NCBI GenBank assembly: GCA_949128115.1
Contig: OX421963.1
Coordinates: forward strand, 57,469,306-57,533,305
Source: Anaspis maculata
Taxonomy: Eukaryota > Arthropoda > Insecta > Coleoptera > Scraptiidae
Direction: 5' to 3'
DNA: 64,000 nt
This document shows positions 11,520 to 20,993 of the stretch, one piece after another (within the stretch, counting starts at the first letter, position 1; the number at the start of each line of letters is the position of its first letter). A program made the translations under genes and the position numbers. The notes beneath the pieces are model-generated. The model was given only the letters and a program-made list of their open reading frames with translations. It was not told the origin of the DNA and searched no databases.

Positions 11520-12441
11520 GAGGAACTGGTCCGAATATGGGCCCCCATTTTGCTTTTTCTCAATAATTTTGTGATTTTTCATTTCTGATGCTGCGTAAAA
11601 AGGTCTACGTACAGTGTGAAGACTTAGTAACAAAACCCCAGCATTAATTTTTTTCAAAAACAAAAATGAATTTATGGAAAAAAATTTAATGAAATGGTGC
11701 ACATTTCTGACATTGAGCCAGAGGGTGTGGAATATGGGCCCCTTTAAAAACTTCAATAAAAAACCATAATATTATAACAGTAAATGAATAAACACTCTAC
11801 AAAATTAAAAAACACTCTTCAGCAAAAAAAATAGAAATGAACAAAAAAGGTATTGCAAAAGTTATTGGCAGAAGTCGTACAATAGACGTGTTTCTCCGCC
11901 CCGGCGAGCTGCGCATGTGCCCAAAGCCGACACATCTGGTTTAGGTGTTTCCGTACATATTTGTGATCAGCCTTTGATGACGACATAATTGCTTGCAAAA
12001 ATTAGTTTGAATAATGCTTTAATCCGAATATAGGCCCTGGCCCATATTCAAGACACTCAGGGGGCCCATATTCCAAAAAATTCAACTTGCATTCAAATTA
12101 CAAGTTGAGGAAAAAAATTTTTTTTAAAATTAGAATGACTTCTGAAACGAAATTTAAAACTTTCCTAATGTCGCATTAGGCATATGCAGCTATGAAATAA
12201 TATAAACGAATATGAAAATAATGTAATCAAACTGACATCAAAAAGTTATTGAATGCGGCGGTTCACAACGGCCACGATCACTCAATAAGAACAAACATGG
12301 ATAACGGCGGGGGCCGGTAAAATACATATCGACAATGTGTTTGTGTAAATTTACACACCACCTGGTAGATGGCATCACTTGCTCCGTGGATGAACGGGGG
12401 GCCCATATTAAATGCCTGGCCCATAGTCAGACCAGTTCCTC
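11520..12441. mobile_element. 922-bp insert with 12-bp terminal inverted repeats
   Basis: The ends are GAGGAACTGGTC at 11520 and GACCAGTTCCTC ending at 12441. Copy 1 of the host repeat (around 4980-5000) is uninterrupted here, so this is a true insertion. GAATATGGGCCC-like words are found close inside both ends and in the middle. No coding sequence is recognised. The flanks are TG and TA, so a TA duplication is possible but not exact. Confidence 0.7.
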
Positions 12442-12571
12442 TATAGGTATCCGATTCAAAATTCCCGCAAAAGTCAGAAACGAAACGTCCAAACGTCATA
12501 AACGTCAAAACGTCAAAGGTGACCTCGAAAATCCATGTATTTTCTATCTCCTAAAATTGGAAAGGTCAATT

Positions 12572-13256
12572 GCGACTGATTTTTCTGTAAACTTGAAGTT
12601 GCTAGTCAAACATATCAAAATAATACATTCTTGCTACAGCTACGTTTTTTTTAAATAAACTTAAATGTTTAGGTATATTTGCTTATATTGCATCAAAAAT
12701 TCAAAAAATCTTGGAACGCAACCAAACATATATATATATAATCAAATTTCCCTTCTACCCTCGAAAAGGTGTTGGGATGCACATAAATATTTACAAATCA
12801 TGTACAAATTTGCACCACATCTTCTTGTTCGTTGCCATCGTCTTTGCTTCGCTGCACGTCTTTCCTTTGTTTTCCAAAATCTTCTCCACGGTATCTTCCC
12901 ATGTCTGTCTTGGTCTTCCTCTTTTCCTTTATGTTACTATCCTGGCCTCTCATATCTTCTTGACCGGTCTCTCTTCGCTCATTCTTTGCAGATGTCTCCA
13001 CCAACTTAGATTTCTCTTTTCTATGAACTCCAAAAGACTTTCCACTTCTAGATCGCCTCGTACTTGTTCATTTCTGACCTTGTCTCTTCTTGTGACTCCG
13101 CGTACTCTTATAAGGTATTTCATTTCGGTGGCTTGTATTTTACTTTTCTGACGCAACCAAACATTCAAATTAGTAAATAAAAACGTAGCTGTAGCAAAAA
13201 TGTATTATTTTGATATGTTTGACTAGAAACCTCAAATTTACAGAAAAACCAGTCGC
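12572..13256. mobile_element. Foldback element with AATT flanks, hosting a retrotransposon fragment
   Basis: The ends GCGACTGATTTTTCTG and CAGAAAAACCAGTCGC are inverted. The arms continue for about 85 bp through CATATCAAAATAATACATT and GCTACAGCTACG. AATT lies directly outside both ends (12568-12571 and 13257-13260). The repeat copy at about 4690 shows the pre-insertion context GGTCAATTGACC. The loop is filled by a retrotransposon insertion. Confidence 0.75.
12730..13150 (-). pseudogene. 5'-truncated non-LTR retrotransposon tail with 14-bp target duplication
   Basis: On the minus strand the reading KYLIRVRGVTRRDKVRNEQV, then ESLLEFIEKRNLSWWRHLQR, matches the C-terminal tail seen after the reverse transcriptase of RTE- and related non-LTR elements (…MKYLRR.…RWWGHV…). 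A frameshift near 12960 leads to KRKTKTDMGRYRG-like residues, corresponding to the usual GRPR-W segment. The direct repeat ACGCAACCAAACAT flanks the insert at 12716-12729 and 13151-13164. A TA dinucleotide run at the 3' end (12730-12742) is the tail. The element lacks everything upstream of the tail, as expected for truncated target-primed integration. Confidence 0.75.
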
Positions 13257-13258
13257 AA

Positions 13259-13440
13259 TTGTTATGTTGTGTGAGTCGATTTCATCAAGAAAAAAAATTG
13301 AATCGTGAAAATAACTTTTCACCCTGTAAATTGAAAAGCAGCAGGTGCAGAGATGTGTCTTCTTTATATGTTCAGTATGACATTATAAGCTTGCAAAAGA
13401 ACTGGAACCGGCTTCAATCTAGATCAGTTCCACCAAGAAA
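13259..13440. repeat. Inverted single copy of the 3540-3730 unit
   Basis: TTTCACCCTGTAAATTGAAA, then GACATTATAAGCTTGCAAAA and GAACTGGAACCGGCTTCAAT are the reverse complement of 3560-3690. This places a CACCCTGTA motif at 13320. Confidence 0.7.
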
Positions 13441-13521
13441 CAAGCGAATATGCCTCATGGGCATGAGGCTCAGTAGCGCACTTCCTTTTTGAAGGATTAG
13501 TGAACGCAAGATGTTAAGTAA
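13441..13521. repeat. 78-bp head sequence with CCTCATGGGCATGAGG hairpin, copy 1
   Basis: GCCTCATGGGCATGAGGC is a perfect short hairpin, followed by GTAGCGCACTTCC and ACGCAAGATGTTAAGT. The same 78 bases recur at 63637-63716, where they directly precede the 119-bp satellite. Here the satellite begins only after a 1.04-kb insert. Confidence 0.7.
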
Positions 13522-13699
13522 CTATTGGCGAGTAACATTACCGATGGTGGCGCTGCTGATGCGCTTCGCATGTAAACAAACATGTCGGATAGAGCACGCA
13601 TTGTTGCCCACGCGTTCAAAAATCTCATCAGTAGTAAGCGGTTTTTAATGTCCTCTAGACGTGAAACGTGGTTAATTAGTATTGCGGTGGAACTCAAAA

Positions 13700-13909
13700 A
13701 TGGCAGAAGCGCAATTGAGTGTTATGGAGATTTTGAATCACTTAATGGACTCAACGGATTCTCGATGTATCGTGATGGGAGAAGAAATTCCGAAGTCACA
13801 ATTTCTTGTGTTGTGTGGTCGAAAGCGAACCGAATCAAGCATCAATTCAAACATAGACATATTTGAATTGTGTTCACAAACAAGCGCATTGTATGAATCT
13901 CCTCACTAG
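13700..13909 (+). CDS. Unrecognised 69-codon frame, possible exon
   Basis: AAAATGGCAG at 13697-13706 gives a good start context. The protein begins MAEAQLSVMEILNHLMD and includes QFLVLCGRKRTES. It ends at a TAG that overlaps CTAGGTAACT, which could be a splice donor (…ESPH then GTAACT). I do not recognise a domain. It lies inside the TIR-bounded insert, on the opposite strand to the THAP frame. Confidence 0.25.
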   Translation: MAEAQLSVMEILNHLMDSTDSRCIVMGEEIPKSQFLVLCGRKRTESSINSNIDIFELCSQTSALYESPH

Positions 13910-14026
13910 GTAACTATGGGAATGTAATTTAAAAAAATAGTAGTAGCAGTTCCTGTGAAATTGGAACGTTCAAATACACTTGCAAAGCAGGCCAGTCCGG
14001 GACATACAAAAATATCGCAGCTGTGC

Positions 14027-14272
14027 TTATTCGATGCAGCCATATAAAGTTCCCATTTTCAGCGACACTTCCCAGGCTTTTCTCGTAGTCATATTTTCCA
14101 CAGTGCCAAGTTTGTTTGTCATTTTGACTACCCAACTTGCGTCTTTCGCTTTCGACAGGAAACGGTGAAAATGTAACTCTTCCTTTTTCCGGTTTCCACA
14201 GCGCGACTCGCACTCGGAAACACAACTAATTCTCCGCCACTTTTTGTCACTATCTATCTTGCCACCTTCCAT
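14027..14272 (-). pseudogene. THAP-like domain, premature stop
   Basis: From the ATG at 14272 the minus strand reads MEGGKIDSDKKWRRISCVSE, then CGNRKKEELHFHRFLSKAKD and ASWVVKMTNKLG, and ends ...AWEVSLKMGTLYGCIE before a stop. The order ISCVSEC, FHRFxxxxKDxxWV, AWxxS, C matches a THAP zinc finger up to the third zinc ligand. The stop falls just where the last ligand (C-x2-H) should be completed, so the domain is broken. An in-frame upstream extension to 14389 exists but has no THAP features. THAP domains are the DNA-binding part of P-element transposases and of some host regulators; the TIR-bounded context favours the former. Confidence 0.5.
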
Positions 14273-14561
14273 TCTATGCCACTTTTGCTTGCCAATCGTC
14301 GTACACGTGCCACTCTTATTTAAAAATGCAATGCTTTTGCAATCGACGACACCTAATATATTCAAGATAATAAAACGTGCGTGGCTCACGTACTTTGTTG
14401 GAAAAAATTAACGCCGCGTTAAGTCAGATGGAATGAAATAAGGTCCCCAAACACCGCAACGCTCATAAGAGCCCACACAAAATGTTCAGTTGATCCGTGC
14501 ACAAACGTCGTTTACACGTTGGCCGTGAGATGGCGTATTCGATCTTGAAACTCGCCAATAG

Positions 14562-15110
14562 GGTTCTACTCTACCGTTATTTGGGCAAACAATTTCAATA
14601 TGGCGGCCAGAATTTCGACAGAATAATGAAATTCGGCTTGAAAATCAGGATGATCGTACTAGACAAGGGTAAGTTCCAAGTTTCATGAAAATCGTTTCAC
14701 TAATAAAAAATTTCAATATGGCGGCCAAGATGGCGGCGAAATCATGAAACTCAGTTTGAAAATAAGAATGATCATCCGAGACAAGGGTAACTTTCAAGTT
14801 TCATTAAAATCCTTCCACTCATACGAGATTTCAATATGGCGGCGAAGATGGTGGCGAAATCATGGAATTTGGCTTGGAAATAAAAATGATCATACGAGAC
14901 AAAGGTCAGTTCCAAGTTTTTTTATGAAAATTGTTACACTATTAAGAAATTTCAATATGGCAGCCAAGATGGCGGCAGAATCATGAAATTCAGCTTGAAA
15001 ATACGAATGATCGTACTAGACAAGAATAAGTTTCAAGTTTCATGACGATCGTTCCACTAATAAGAGATTTCAATATGGCAGCCAAGATGGCGGCGGAATT
15101 ATGAAAGCCA
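14562..15110. repeat. 119-bp tandem satellite with paired ATGGCGGC motifs
   Basis: Units start at TTCAATATGGCGGCC: 14593, 14712, 14830, 14951 and 15069, with spacings of 118-121 bp. Each of the later units has two YY1/Pho-like sites in a row (AATATGGCGGCC and AAGATGGCGGC). They are followed by TCATGAAATTCGGCTTGAAA, GATCGTACTAGACAAGGGTA and TTTCAAGTTTCATGAAAATC. The same array resumes at 63740 and runs off the window. Confidence 0.9.
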
Positions 15111-15632
15111 ATCTGCCTATTTGGTCCTTGAGGACCTAAGCTATCCATCGGATAAAGTTCAATTTTCAAGGGCTGTAGCTTTATTTCCCGAAGAGAAGTT
15201 CAACTTCTTCGAAGTGCACAGGAGATCTCTGTTTTTTGATAATAATGATAACGATGTATGAATAACAAAAATAGTGCCCATTGGCCACCCTTGAGGGACA
15301 TCAGCTATCCATCGGAAAAAGTTCCAAGGCTCTTGCTTCAATTCTCGAGAAGGAGTACATCATCTTAGTTTCTACACGGACAGACAGACAGACAAACAGA
15401 CAGACGAACCGGCCACATAAGCGTCATTCTCTTACTTATAAAATAATGTTTTCCTACTGATTTCGACCTCCTGAACACGAATATCAGGTTTATTTTTCAA
15501 TCGGAACAATTCTTTTTTTTATCGAAAAACCGAGAAAATGGTAGTCTGTCACATGATTTTTAGTGATACCTACCTACTTTTTTTTGTGATTGAGCAAACA
15601 TGTTTCATAGTTTGAGTGCCATTATCCTTCAG
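15111..15632. other. Repeat remnant with GACA microsatellite; no gene
   Basis: AGCTATCCATCGGATAAAGTT and AGCTATCCATCGGAAAAAGTT at about 15140 and 15307 are a divergent direct repeat. A run of GACAGACAGACAAACAGACAG lies near 15378-15404. Nothing coding is recognised. Confidence 0.5.
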
Positions 15633-15792
15633 GTACGATCGCACGCAAAATAAACGGAGACAGTGTTTCGCGCGGAGTGTACTGATTTAATGCATTTCAG
15701 CCTTCTTGTCACTGTGACATCAAGCCAAAATTCAATAAATCGGTACACTCCGCGCGAAACACTGTCTCCGTTTATTTTGCGCGCGATCGTAC
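15633..15792. mobile_element. 160-bp palindromic MITE, copy 2
   Basis: It has the same arms as 4726-4885 (GTACGATCGCACGCAAAATA and mirror) and the same loop GTCACTGTGACATC. The outside left flank differs from copy 1, so the left boundary at GTAC is supported. Confidence 0.8.
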
Positions 15793-16115
15793 CTAGTAAT
15801 GCCTATTTCAAAATGTTAAATAGTGTTAATGGCACGTCTGATTTTAAATTTGAAGGGACGCGTATATGCGCCAAGCCGTAGTTTTGCGGTCGTTTTCAAA
15901 AATTCATAACAATTGACCCGGAGGTCGTATCGAGGTGGAGTTTTTGTCAAAAGAAAGTTCAAATTGTTCTCTAAATATATTCCCGTACATGTAGGGATGT
16001 ATTTTTATAAAAACATGTAGCTACCCGCATATCGTAACTTTCAACATCTAAATGCGAATTCCAGCACTTAATCGGCGAAGCCGCCTTACACCAAAATGTT
16101 ATTATTGTAATTGTT
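15793..16115. other. Low-similarity direct repeat with 18270-18470; no gene
   Basis: TTTTCAAAAATTCATAAC, CTCTAAATAT and ATCGGCGAAGCCGCCTTACACC-like words recur in the same order at 18270-18470, bracketing the 2-kb repeat at 16116-18074. The similarity is patchy and may mark an older host repeat. Confidence 0.35.
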
Positions 16116-18074
16116 ACTTTTCCCGCCCCCCACGAACTCGGAGGGAAAGTATTGTAATCGTGCAGCAAAAAAAGTTTCGGGATTACGCCGGATATATCCA
16201 TTTTGAGGTTTTTCAAGACGATTGAGACAATTTCCAGAATGATGTTTGTCCGTTAGTGTGTCTGTATGTCTGTGATCTTCCACGATAACTGCCGAACCGT
16301 TGATCCGATCGATTTGAAATTGCGTATGCAGACGTGGTTTCACCCTGGAATGACCGGATTAGTTTTTGACTGTCATCTGTCAAACAGAAGTGTCACTATC
16401 AGAAAATGACAGAAGCTACATCTCACGGAACTTGACTTGCGATATGTCATTTGAAAGCCCTTAAAAAACTGTATTCAGAACAGTTAAAAATATTTCCATC
16501 AAAGTCTGAAACTTTACCATTTAATTATTCAAAATCTATACGACAGATGTGAACCAAACTCGGCAGGAAGCAACATTACCAAAGAGTCAAACTAATGCTG
16601 AAGTTGGAGTTTCCCACCGTTCTCCGGACAAGCGCTATGGATTTTTAAAAATTTTCCTAGCCGATTCCAGCCACGCTTGCCTGTTCCTCGATTTTTGGCC
16701 TATTCAATTTTTTTAGCAACATAGCAACCAAACCGGTAGGTAACTACGTTTTGGTTACGAATTGTATCAATGTCAAAGTGACAACATGAACGCTGTTCTC
16801 GGCAGGTTCTCGGTGTTTTTTTTTGTATCTTCTTGCATCATTTGAGGCAACAGTGCGAACCTATCCTTTGCGTTGTTTGGGGCTCCGTAAATCCCCTTGT
16901 GTTTTCTGTAGCCCATTACATGCCCATTACATTGACGTTTATGTACAAACTGTGATGTGTGCAGTTCCCTTATTTGATTCGGTACCAGGGCCCCATCCCC
17001 ATGGTGTCTGCCGTTCAAGGCCCTGCTGGGGCCCCCATCTGTGTCTATCAGATTTTGCCGTTTCAGGCCAAAACTGCGGCCTTGTGTCTTCTTGGGTTCG
17101 TTGAAGCCCTTTAGGCTCCTGGTGTCTACGGGTGTCTCTTGAAGCCCCACTGAGCCCCCCTCTTTTTTTTTAGTTTTCAGAACTATCGTGCCTTCAGGTG
17201 TGGTTCGGACCTAACTTCTTGATGGGCTCGAAGTCTCATTTCACAGGTCACCACTTGGGGGCCCTGAATCGCAATTAATTAGAACTCTGCCCAAGGTTTT
17301 CAATCCGCGACTGATTTTTACCAGTTATTTTTCAAACAATAATTTAGGTTGCATCATTAAAGGCAACAGTGCGCCCCGATTGATTGTGTGTTCAAGTGTT
17401 GTTTGGGGCTGCGTAAACCCCCTTGTGTGGAACTAGCATTGCATTCTTGAGATATCACAACAGTTAACTACCTCTAGTTCTACCTTTTGAATTATATCAT
17501 CACCTTGTACCTACTTCATAATGCGATCGCGCAAATTAAACGGTTCTGCCACGATAACTACAAAATTGTTGATCGGATTAAATCAATCCGTACGAAAAAT
17601 CAAATCAGGTACGAAAGCATAAGTTCAGCCTGGAATGACCTGATTAGACTTTGGGTAGATGATTTAGTTTGGAAGCCCTCAGATGGCACATTGGGTCTGG
17701 GCTTGTCTGCCCAAGCTCTAAATTGAAGATATAGAGTTGAAATTCTACACACAGATGCAGAAAGTTCTCAGTCAAGTTTGTGTAATTTCATCATCATGTC
17801 TAAAGTAGGAACAAAAATTTTAATAAGGAACTAGCATTGCATTCTTGAGATATCACAACAGTTAGCTTCCTAGTTCTACCTTTCGAAATATTTCATCATC
17901 GTAGAAACCTGAACCTGTTACTGGTTCTGTCGGCCCAACAATGGATGCAGGATGCTCGCTAAACGCTCAACTCACTGGAACTTTTCCAATCAACTTCTCC
18001 ATTAAGTCCCACTTTACCGAAGGGACGCTTAGATCAAAATCATTACTGACGTCCCTGGATACCGCCGGGAAAGT
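16116..18074. mobile_element. ~2-kb element of the ACTTTCCCG family, copy A
   Basis: It is collinear with 45961-47987 and about 88% alike by eye. Short inverted ends are seen: ACTTTTCCCGCC at the left and GCCGGGAAAGT at the right. Landmarks shared by both copies are GGATATATCCATTTTGAGG, ACTGCCGAACCGTT, a minus-strand frame (16773-17150), and repeated TAGCATTGCATTCTTGAGAT blocks. The similarity continues about 25 bp beyond the right inverted end, so the boundary is uncertain. Confidence 0.65.
16773..17150 (-). CDS. Unrecognised 125-codon frame kept open in both copies of the 2-kb repeat
   Basis: The protein starts MGLQETPVDTRSLKGFNEPK and includes RQNLIDTDGG and NGRHHGDGALVPNQIRELH, ending RTAFMLSL. 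The sister frame at 46652-47038 is 128 codons with the same start and end; the length difference comes from a small indel region in the middle. No domain is recognised. Two copies staying open is suggestive but could be chance at this similarity. It is GC-richer than the rest of the element. Confidence 0.25.
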   Translation of the reverse strand: MGLQETPVDTRSLKGFNEPKKTQGRSFGLKRQNLIDTDGGPSRALNGRHHGDGALVPNQIRELHTSQFVHKRQCNGHVMGYRKHKGIYGAPNNAKDRFALLPQMMQEDTKKNTENLPRTAFMLSL

Positions 18075-18476
18075 TTTGTGTCGCCCCACAACAGATTTTT
18101 ATGATTATTTCGGAAAGATTTTTCTTGGTTCGCGTACCAAGGCCATGAGCCACCCATTCAAGTTGAAATATTTTCTGTATTGCATTCCGTTTTGTTCGGA
18201 GAAAAGCATATCAAGCACCAGCAAGCAACGAATAATCTTTTGCGGCCGACCCGTAGCTTCGGAGTCATTTTCAAAAATTCATAACTATTGACTGGCTCCT
18301 CGCACTGATGTGGAATTTTCATTACAATTAAGTTCAAATTCTTCTCTAAATATAACTCCGCATGTGTATTATTGTAAAATGATAAGAACGGGTACTTGAT
18401 CGCATGTGATAACTTTTGAGATCAGGCCGGCTTCTGAAATGCAGCATTCAACGGCGATGCCGCGTCACACTAATTT
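18075..18476. other. Repeat flank; no gene
   Basis: It contains the continuation of the copy A similarity (GTGTCGCCCCACAACAGATTT) and the direct-repeat partner of 15893-16085. No coding feature is supported. Confidence 0.4.
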
Positions 18477-18700
18477 GTTAGCCTAAAACCGTTATTTTTG
18501 GTAATCAGTTTTTCAAGAAAAAAATAAAGTTGAGATAAATAATAAACATCCACCCTGTATACTGATCTGTAACAGTCGCAGAGTTGAGGACTTTTGATAT
18601 GTTGAAGAAGGGACTGTAAGTTTGCATTGGTAAAAAAATCGTTTTTGTTTGAATTAATTCCAGCAAAGCACCTATTTTTTTGTATTTCCAATATACTAGT
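18477..18700. repeat. Inverted copy of the 3240-3440 repeat
   Basis: CACCCTGTATACTGATCTGT at 18550 and TTTTTGTTTGAATTAATTCC at about 18643 are the reverse complement of 3250-3370. This is one more unit of the CAGGGTG-containing repeat. Confidence 0.7.
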
Positions 18701-19974
18701 AGTTTAGGTACACAGAAAAGTTGAGAATGATAATAAATGGGTTTCTATTTTGATTGAGGCTAACATGCCGGCACATGTCGGCACCGCCGGCAGCAAATAC
18801 CTGTAAAAATTAAAGTTTGTATATTTGATGGTAGAGGTCGCCCCCATTAGTTAGACAGTCTCTATTAGACAGCAAAACAGCGGCTCGGCTACCGGTTGAA
18901 GAAATGAATTAATCATTTTCTGATCGCAATAAATGACACTTTCGTAAGTTGAAATTCATCGATCATATCAAATTTTTATTTATGATGAAATCTGAAGTAC
19001 TCAAAACACGATGCAAGCGGTAGAAGAATACTAACATAACAGTTGAAAGCGAGCCTCACAACACATTCCCTTCTTCCATTCCCTGGGCGCCACTGGTCGC
19101 CCAGTAAAACGTTACACCAAGCGTTACACCAAAGCGTTACACATCATCCTCGCATCAACCGAATTCACTCTCATCCACCAGAGTCCCTCATCTGCGGTTG
19201 TTGTGATCTAAGCGAGCGATAAGAAGTTCCACTTCAAAAGTTTCACTTCAAAAATGATTCGTTCTTTGGACTCCCCGTATACTATCTGATGAGTGGAACG
19301 TTTGGGTGCAATTTTGTTGACGTCAGGTAACCGCGGCCGCCACAGTTGAAAACAAAAGTGGAAAATATTGAATTTTCATTAAAATGATATTGAAACTTCA
19401 AGCCGCGGAGGGGTACCAGAAATGATAAAAGTTTCAGTAGATACACATCTGTGGGATCCTGGGATCATAATTAGCCCCTTCACGTCGGGCAACTCACGAA
19501 TGCGTTTTTCATTTGAAGGGCAGATACACGATACACGGAAGACGCATTTTTGCCGTTTGAAGCAGTCTAATAGTGCCGTTTTGAATAGCGTTATAATGTG
19601 ATTAGAGAGCTTCTTTTTGTCTTTGAGCAGGTTCAACAATGCATATTTGTTCGTAGTCTGATACGCGGGGCAGCGCATGCATTTAAAGGCGCTCAGATAT
19701 TTGCAAAATCAAGTTGAATGGTGCGCGGCATGTCCTAGAAATCCCAGATCTGAGAGCTCACCTAGCGCGTTGTTCTGCAGAAACGATGAGGTCTTATTTT
19801 AATCGTTATTCCAAATTGCCGGTCTGTCGGGACCGTGTGACGATGACTAGTTATAGGTCTTAACCGACAAAAAAAATTGTACTATCTTTCATAGCAATAA
19901 AGGAATCTGAATTATTCATCAATCAAGAATTGATCCATTTCTTTCTCCACATTTTATGTGCTGAATGTATTCTT
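18701..19974. other. No gene recognised; one unrecognised minus frame
   Basis: The minus strand at 19379-19678 has a 99-codon frame (starting MRCPAYQTTNKYALLNLLKD) with several Cys residues but no known motif. The area near 19068-19140 has a small GGGCGCCACTGGTCGCCC hairpin. Nothing else is supported. Confidence 0.3.
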
Positions 19975-20094
19975 GTATAGATATGTAACGGTTTGCATAT
20001 TTTGATACTGTAAACCACGACTTTCTCCAGGCAAAACTGTTCAATTTGGGTATAAGGGGCACAGTATTAAAATGGATAATCTCATTCTTGTACC

Positions 20095-20454
20095 GAGCGT
20101 TCATAAATTAAATGGGTCAAGGGTGCCTATGAGTTTGAAAACATCTGTCGGAACTAGCATCATTCATTTGATGTCATAGACAACAATTTGATGTCTGTAA
20201 TTTTTTGGTTATCGTAATTTGTCAAACTAGTCGCAGTTTTCGTTTTCGGAACATTTTAAATGTGGTTTTCACGGCAGGGCACAAAACCTACATGATCGAG
20301 GAGTATTTTCGAACTTGAAGTATTCTCGTGCACTTATGGCAGATCAGAAATCAATGATATGGGACGTAACTTTATTACAAAAGGATTACGCTAGTTTCGA
20401 CAGACGTTTTTGAATCCACAGGCACCCTTGACCCATTTAATTTATGAACTCTCG
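20095..20454. mobile_element. 360-bp TIR element inside the RT relic, GTAC target duplication
   Basis: The ends CGAGCGTTCATAAATTAAAT and the near-mirror ATTTAATTTATGAACTCTCG are inverted, continuing through GGGTCAAGGGTGCC. GTAC occurs on both sides (20091-20094 and 20455-20458). With the insert and one GTAC ignored, the RT frame passes from SFLY directly to NRRLSV, which supports the boundaries. Confidence 0.8.
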
Positions 20455-20702
20455 GTACAATAGAAGGCTCAGTGTAGCTGTTAATGGCCGAACATCTGCT
20501 GTATTTAGTTTGGACACGGGAGTGGCTCAGGGTGCCATCTTGGGTGCACTAGTTTTCTCTATATTATGTCAATGATCTACCCTTATTTGTTGGATCGGGT
20601 AGTGTGTTGTACGCCGACGACACATCCATTGTTGTATCTGCAAAGAATGCCGACGATCTGAATAAGCTTGTCAGGACAGTCACAGACGAGATGCGGTCTT
20701 GC

Positions 20703-20827
20703 GGCTCGATACCAAGTTGGGGCTGAGACCGCCGTAAGTGCGGTTACTATAGCAACGGCCAATCAGACCGCTCTATTTGGCAAGTTACGCCGTCCTAACT
20801 TTTGCGCCTGCAACTTGGTATCGAGCC
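20703..20827. mobile_element. 125-bp MITE, first of an inverted pair
   Basis: The ends GGCTCGATACCAAGTTG and CAACTTGGTATCGAGCC are perfect inverted repeats. The interior has CTGAGACCGCCGTAAGTGCG and GTTACGCCGTCCTAAC. The flanks are CTTGC on the left and CTTAG on the right, partly matching. It interrupts the RT relic just after DEMRS. Confidence 0.8.
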
Positions 20828-20868
20828 CTTAGTGTTATAGAAATAGGCTCATTGTAAACGAGAGTAAG

Positions 20869-20993
20869 GGCTCGATACCAAGTTGCAGGCGCAAAAGTTA
20901 AGACGGCGTAACTTGCCAAATAGAGCGGTCTGATTGGCCGTTGCTATAGTAACCGCACTTACGGCGGTCTCAGCCCCAACTTGGTATCGAGCC
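20869..20993. mobile_element. 125-bp MITE, second of an inverted pair, GTAAG duplication
   Basis: It is the near-identical inverted copy of 20703-20827. GTAAG flanks it on both sides (20864-20868 and 20994-20998). The 41 bases between the two MITEs encode RNRLIVNESK and then, after the second MITE, TVLMYF, so the spacer is retrotransposon sequence. The two MITEs therefore inserted separately. Confidence 0.85.

Larger units (their letters stand above)
10941..12570. repeat. THAP-carrying repeat, copy 2 (inverted)
   Basis: This is the inverted counterpart of 4690-5577, about 90% alike by eye. It is interrupted after GATAATGGGAACAGT by a 0.9-kb insert at 11520-12441 and resumes with CCGATTCAAAATTCCCGC. 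Its far end is cut by another insertion at 12572. Confidence 0.7.
13522..14561. mobile_element. 1.04-kb insert with CTATTGGCGAGT ends carrying a THAP frame
   Basis: CTATTGGCGAGT at 13522 and ACTCGCCAATAG ending at 14561 are perfect 12-bp inverted repeats. The copy at 63.7 kb shows the same flanks joined without this segment. Inside are a plus-strand frame beginning MAEAQLSVMEILN and a minus-strand THAP-like frame. A THAP domain within a TIR-bounded insert suggests P-element-like ancestry, but no 8-bp target duplication is evident. Confidence 0.6.

Noticed and set aside
12711..13151. 146-codon hydrophobic plus-strand frame
   Set aside because: It is antisense to the retrotransposon tail on the minus strand; the hydrophobic look comes from the complement of a charged coding sequence.
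16116..18470. LTR retrotransposon flanked by the 15893 / 18270 direct repeats
   Set aside because: The direct repeats are too divergent, lack TG...CA ends, and no gag or pol is present between them.
20703..20993. Single 290-bp palindromic MITE
   Set aside because: The spacer encodes the missing RT residues and the right half has its own GTAAG duplication, so these are two insertions.
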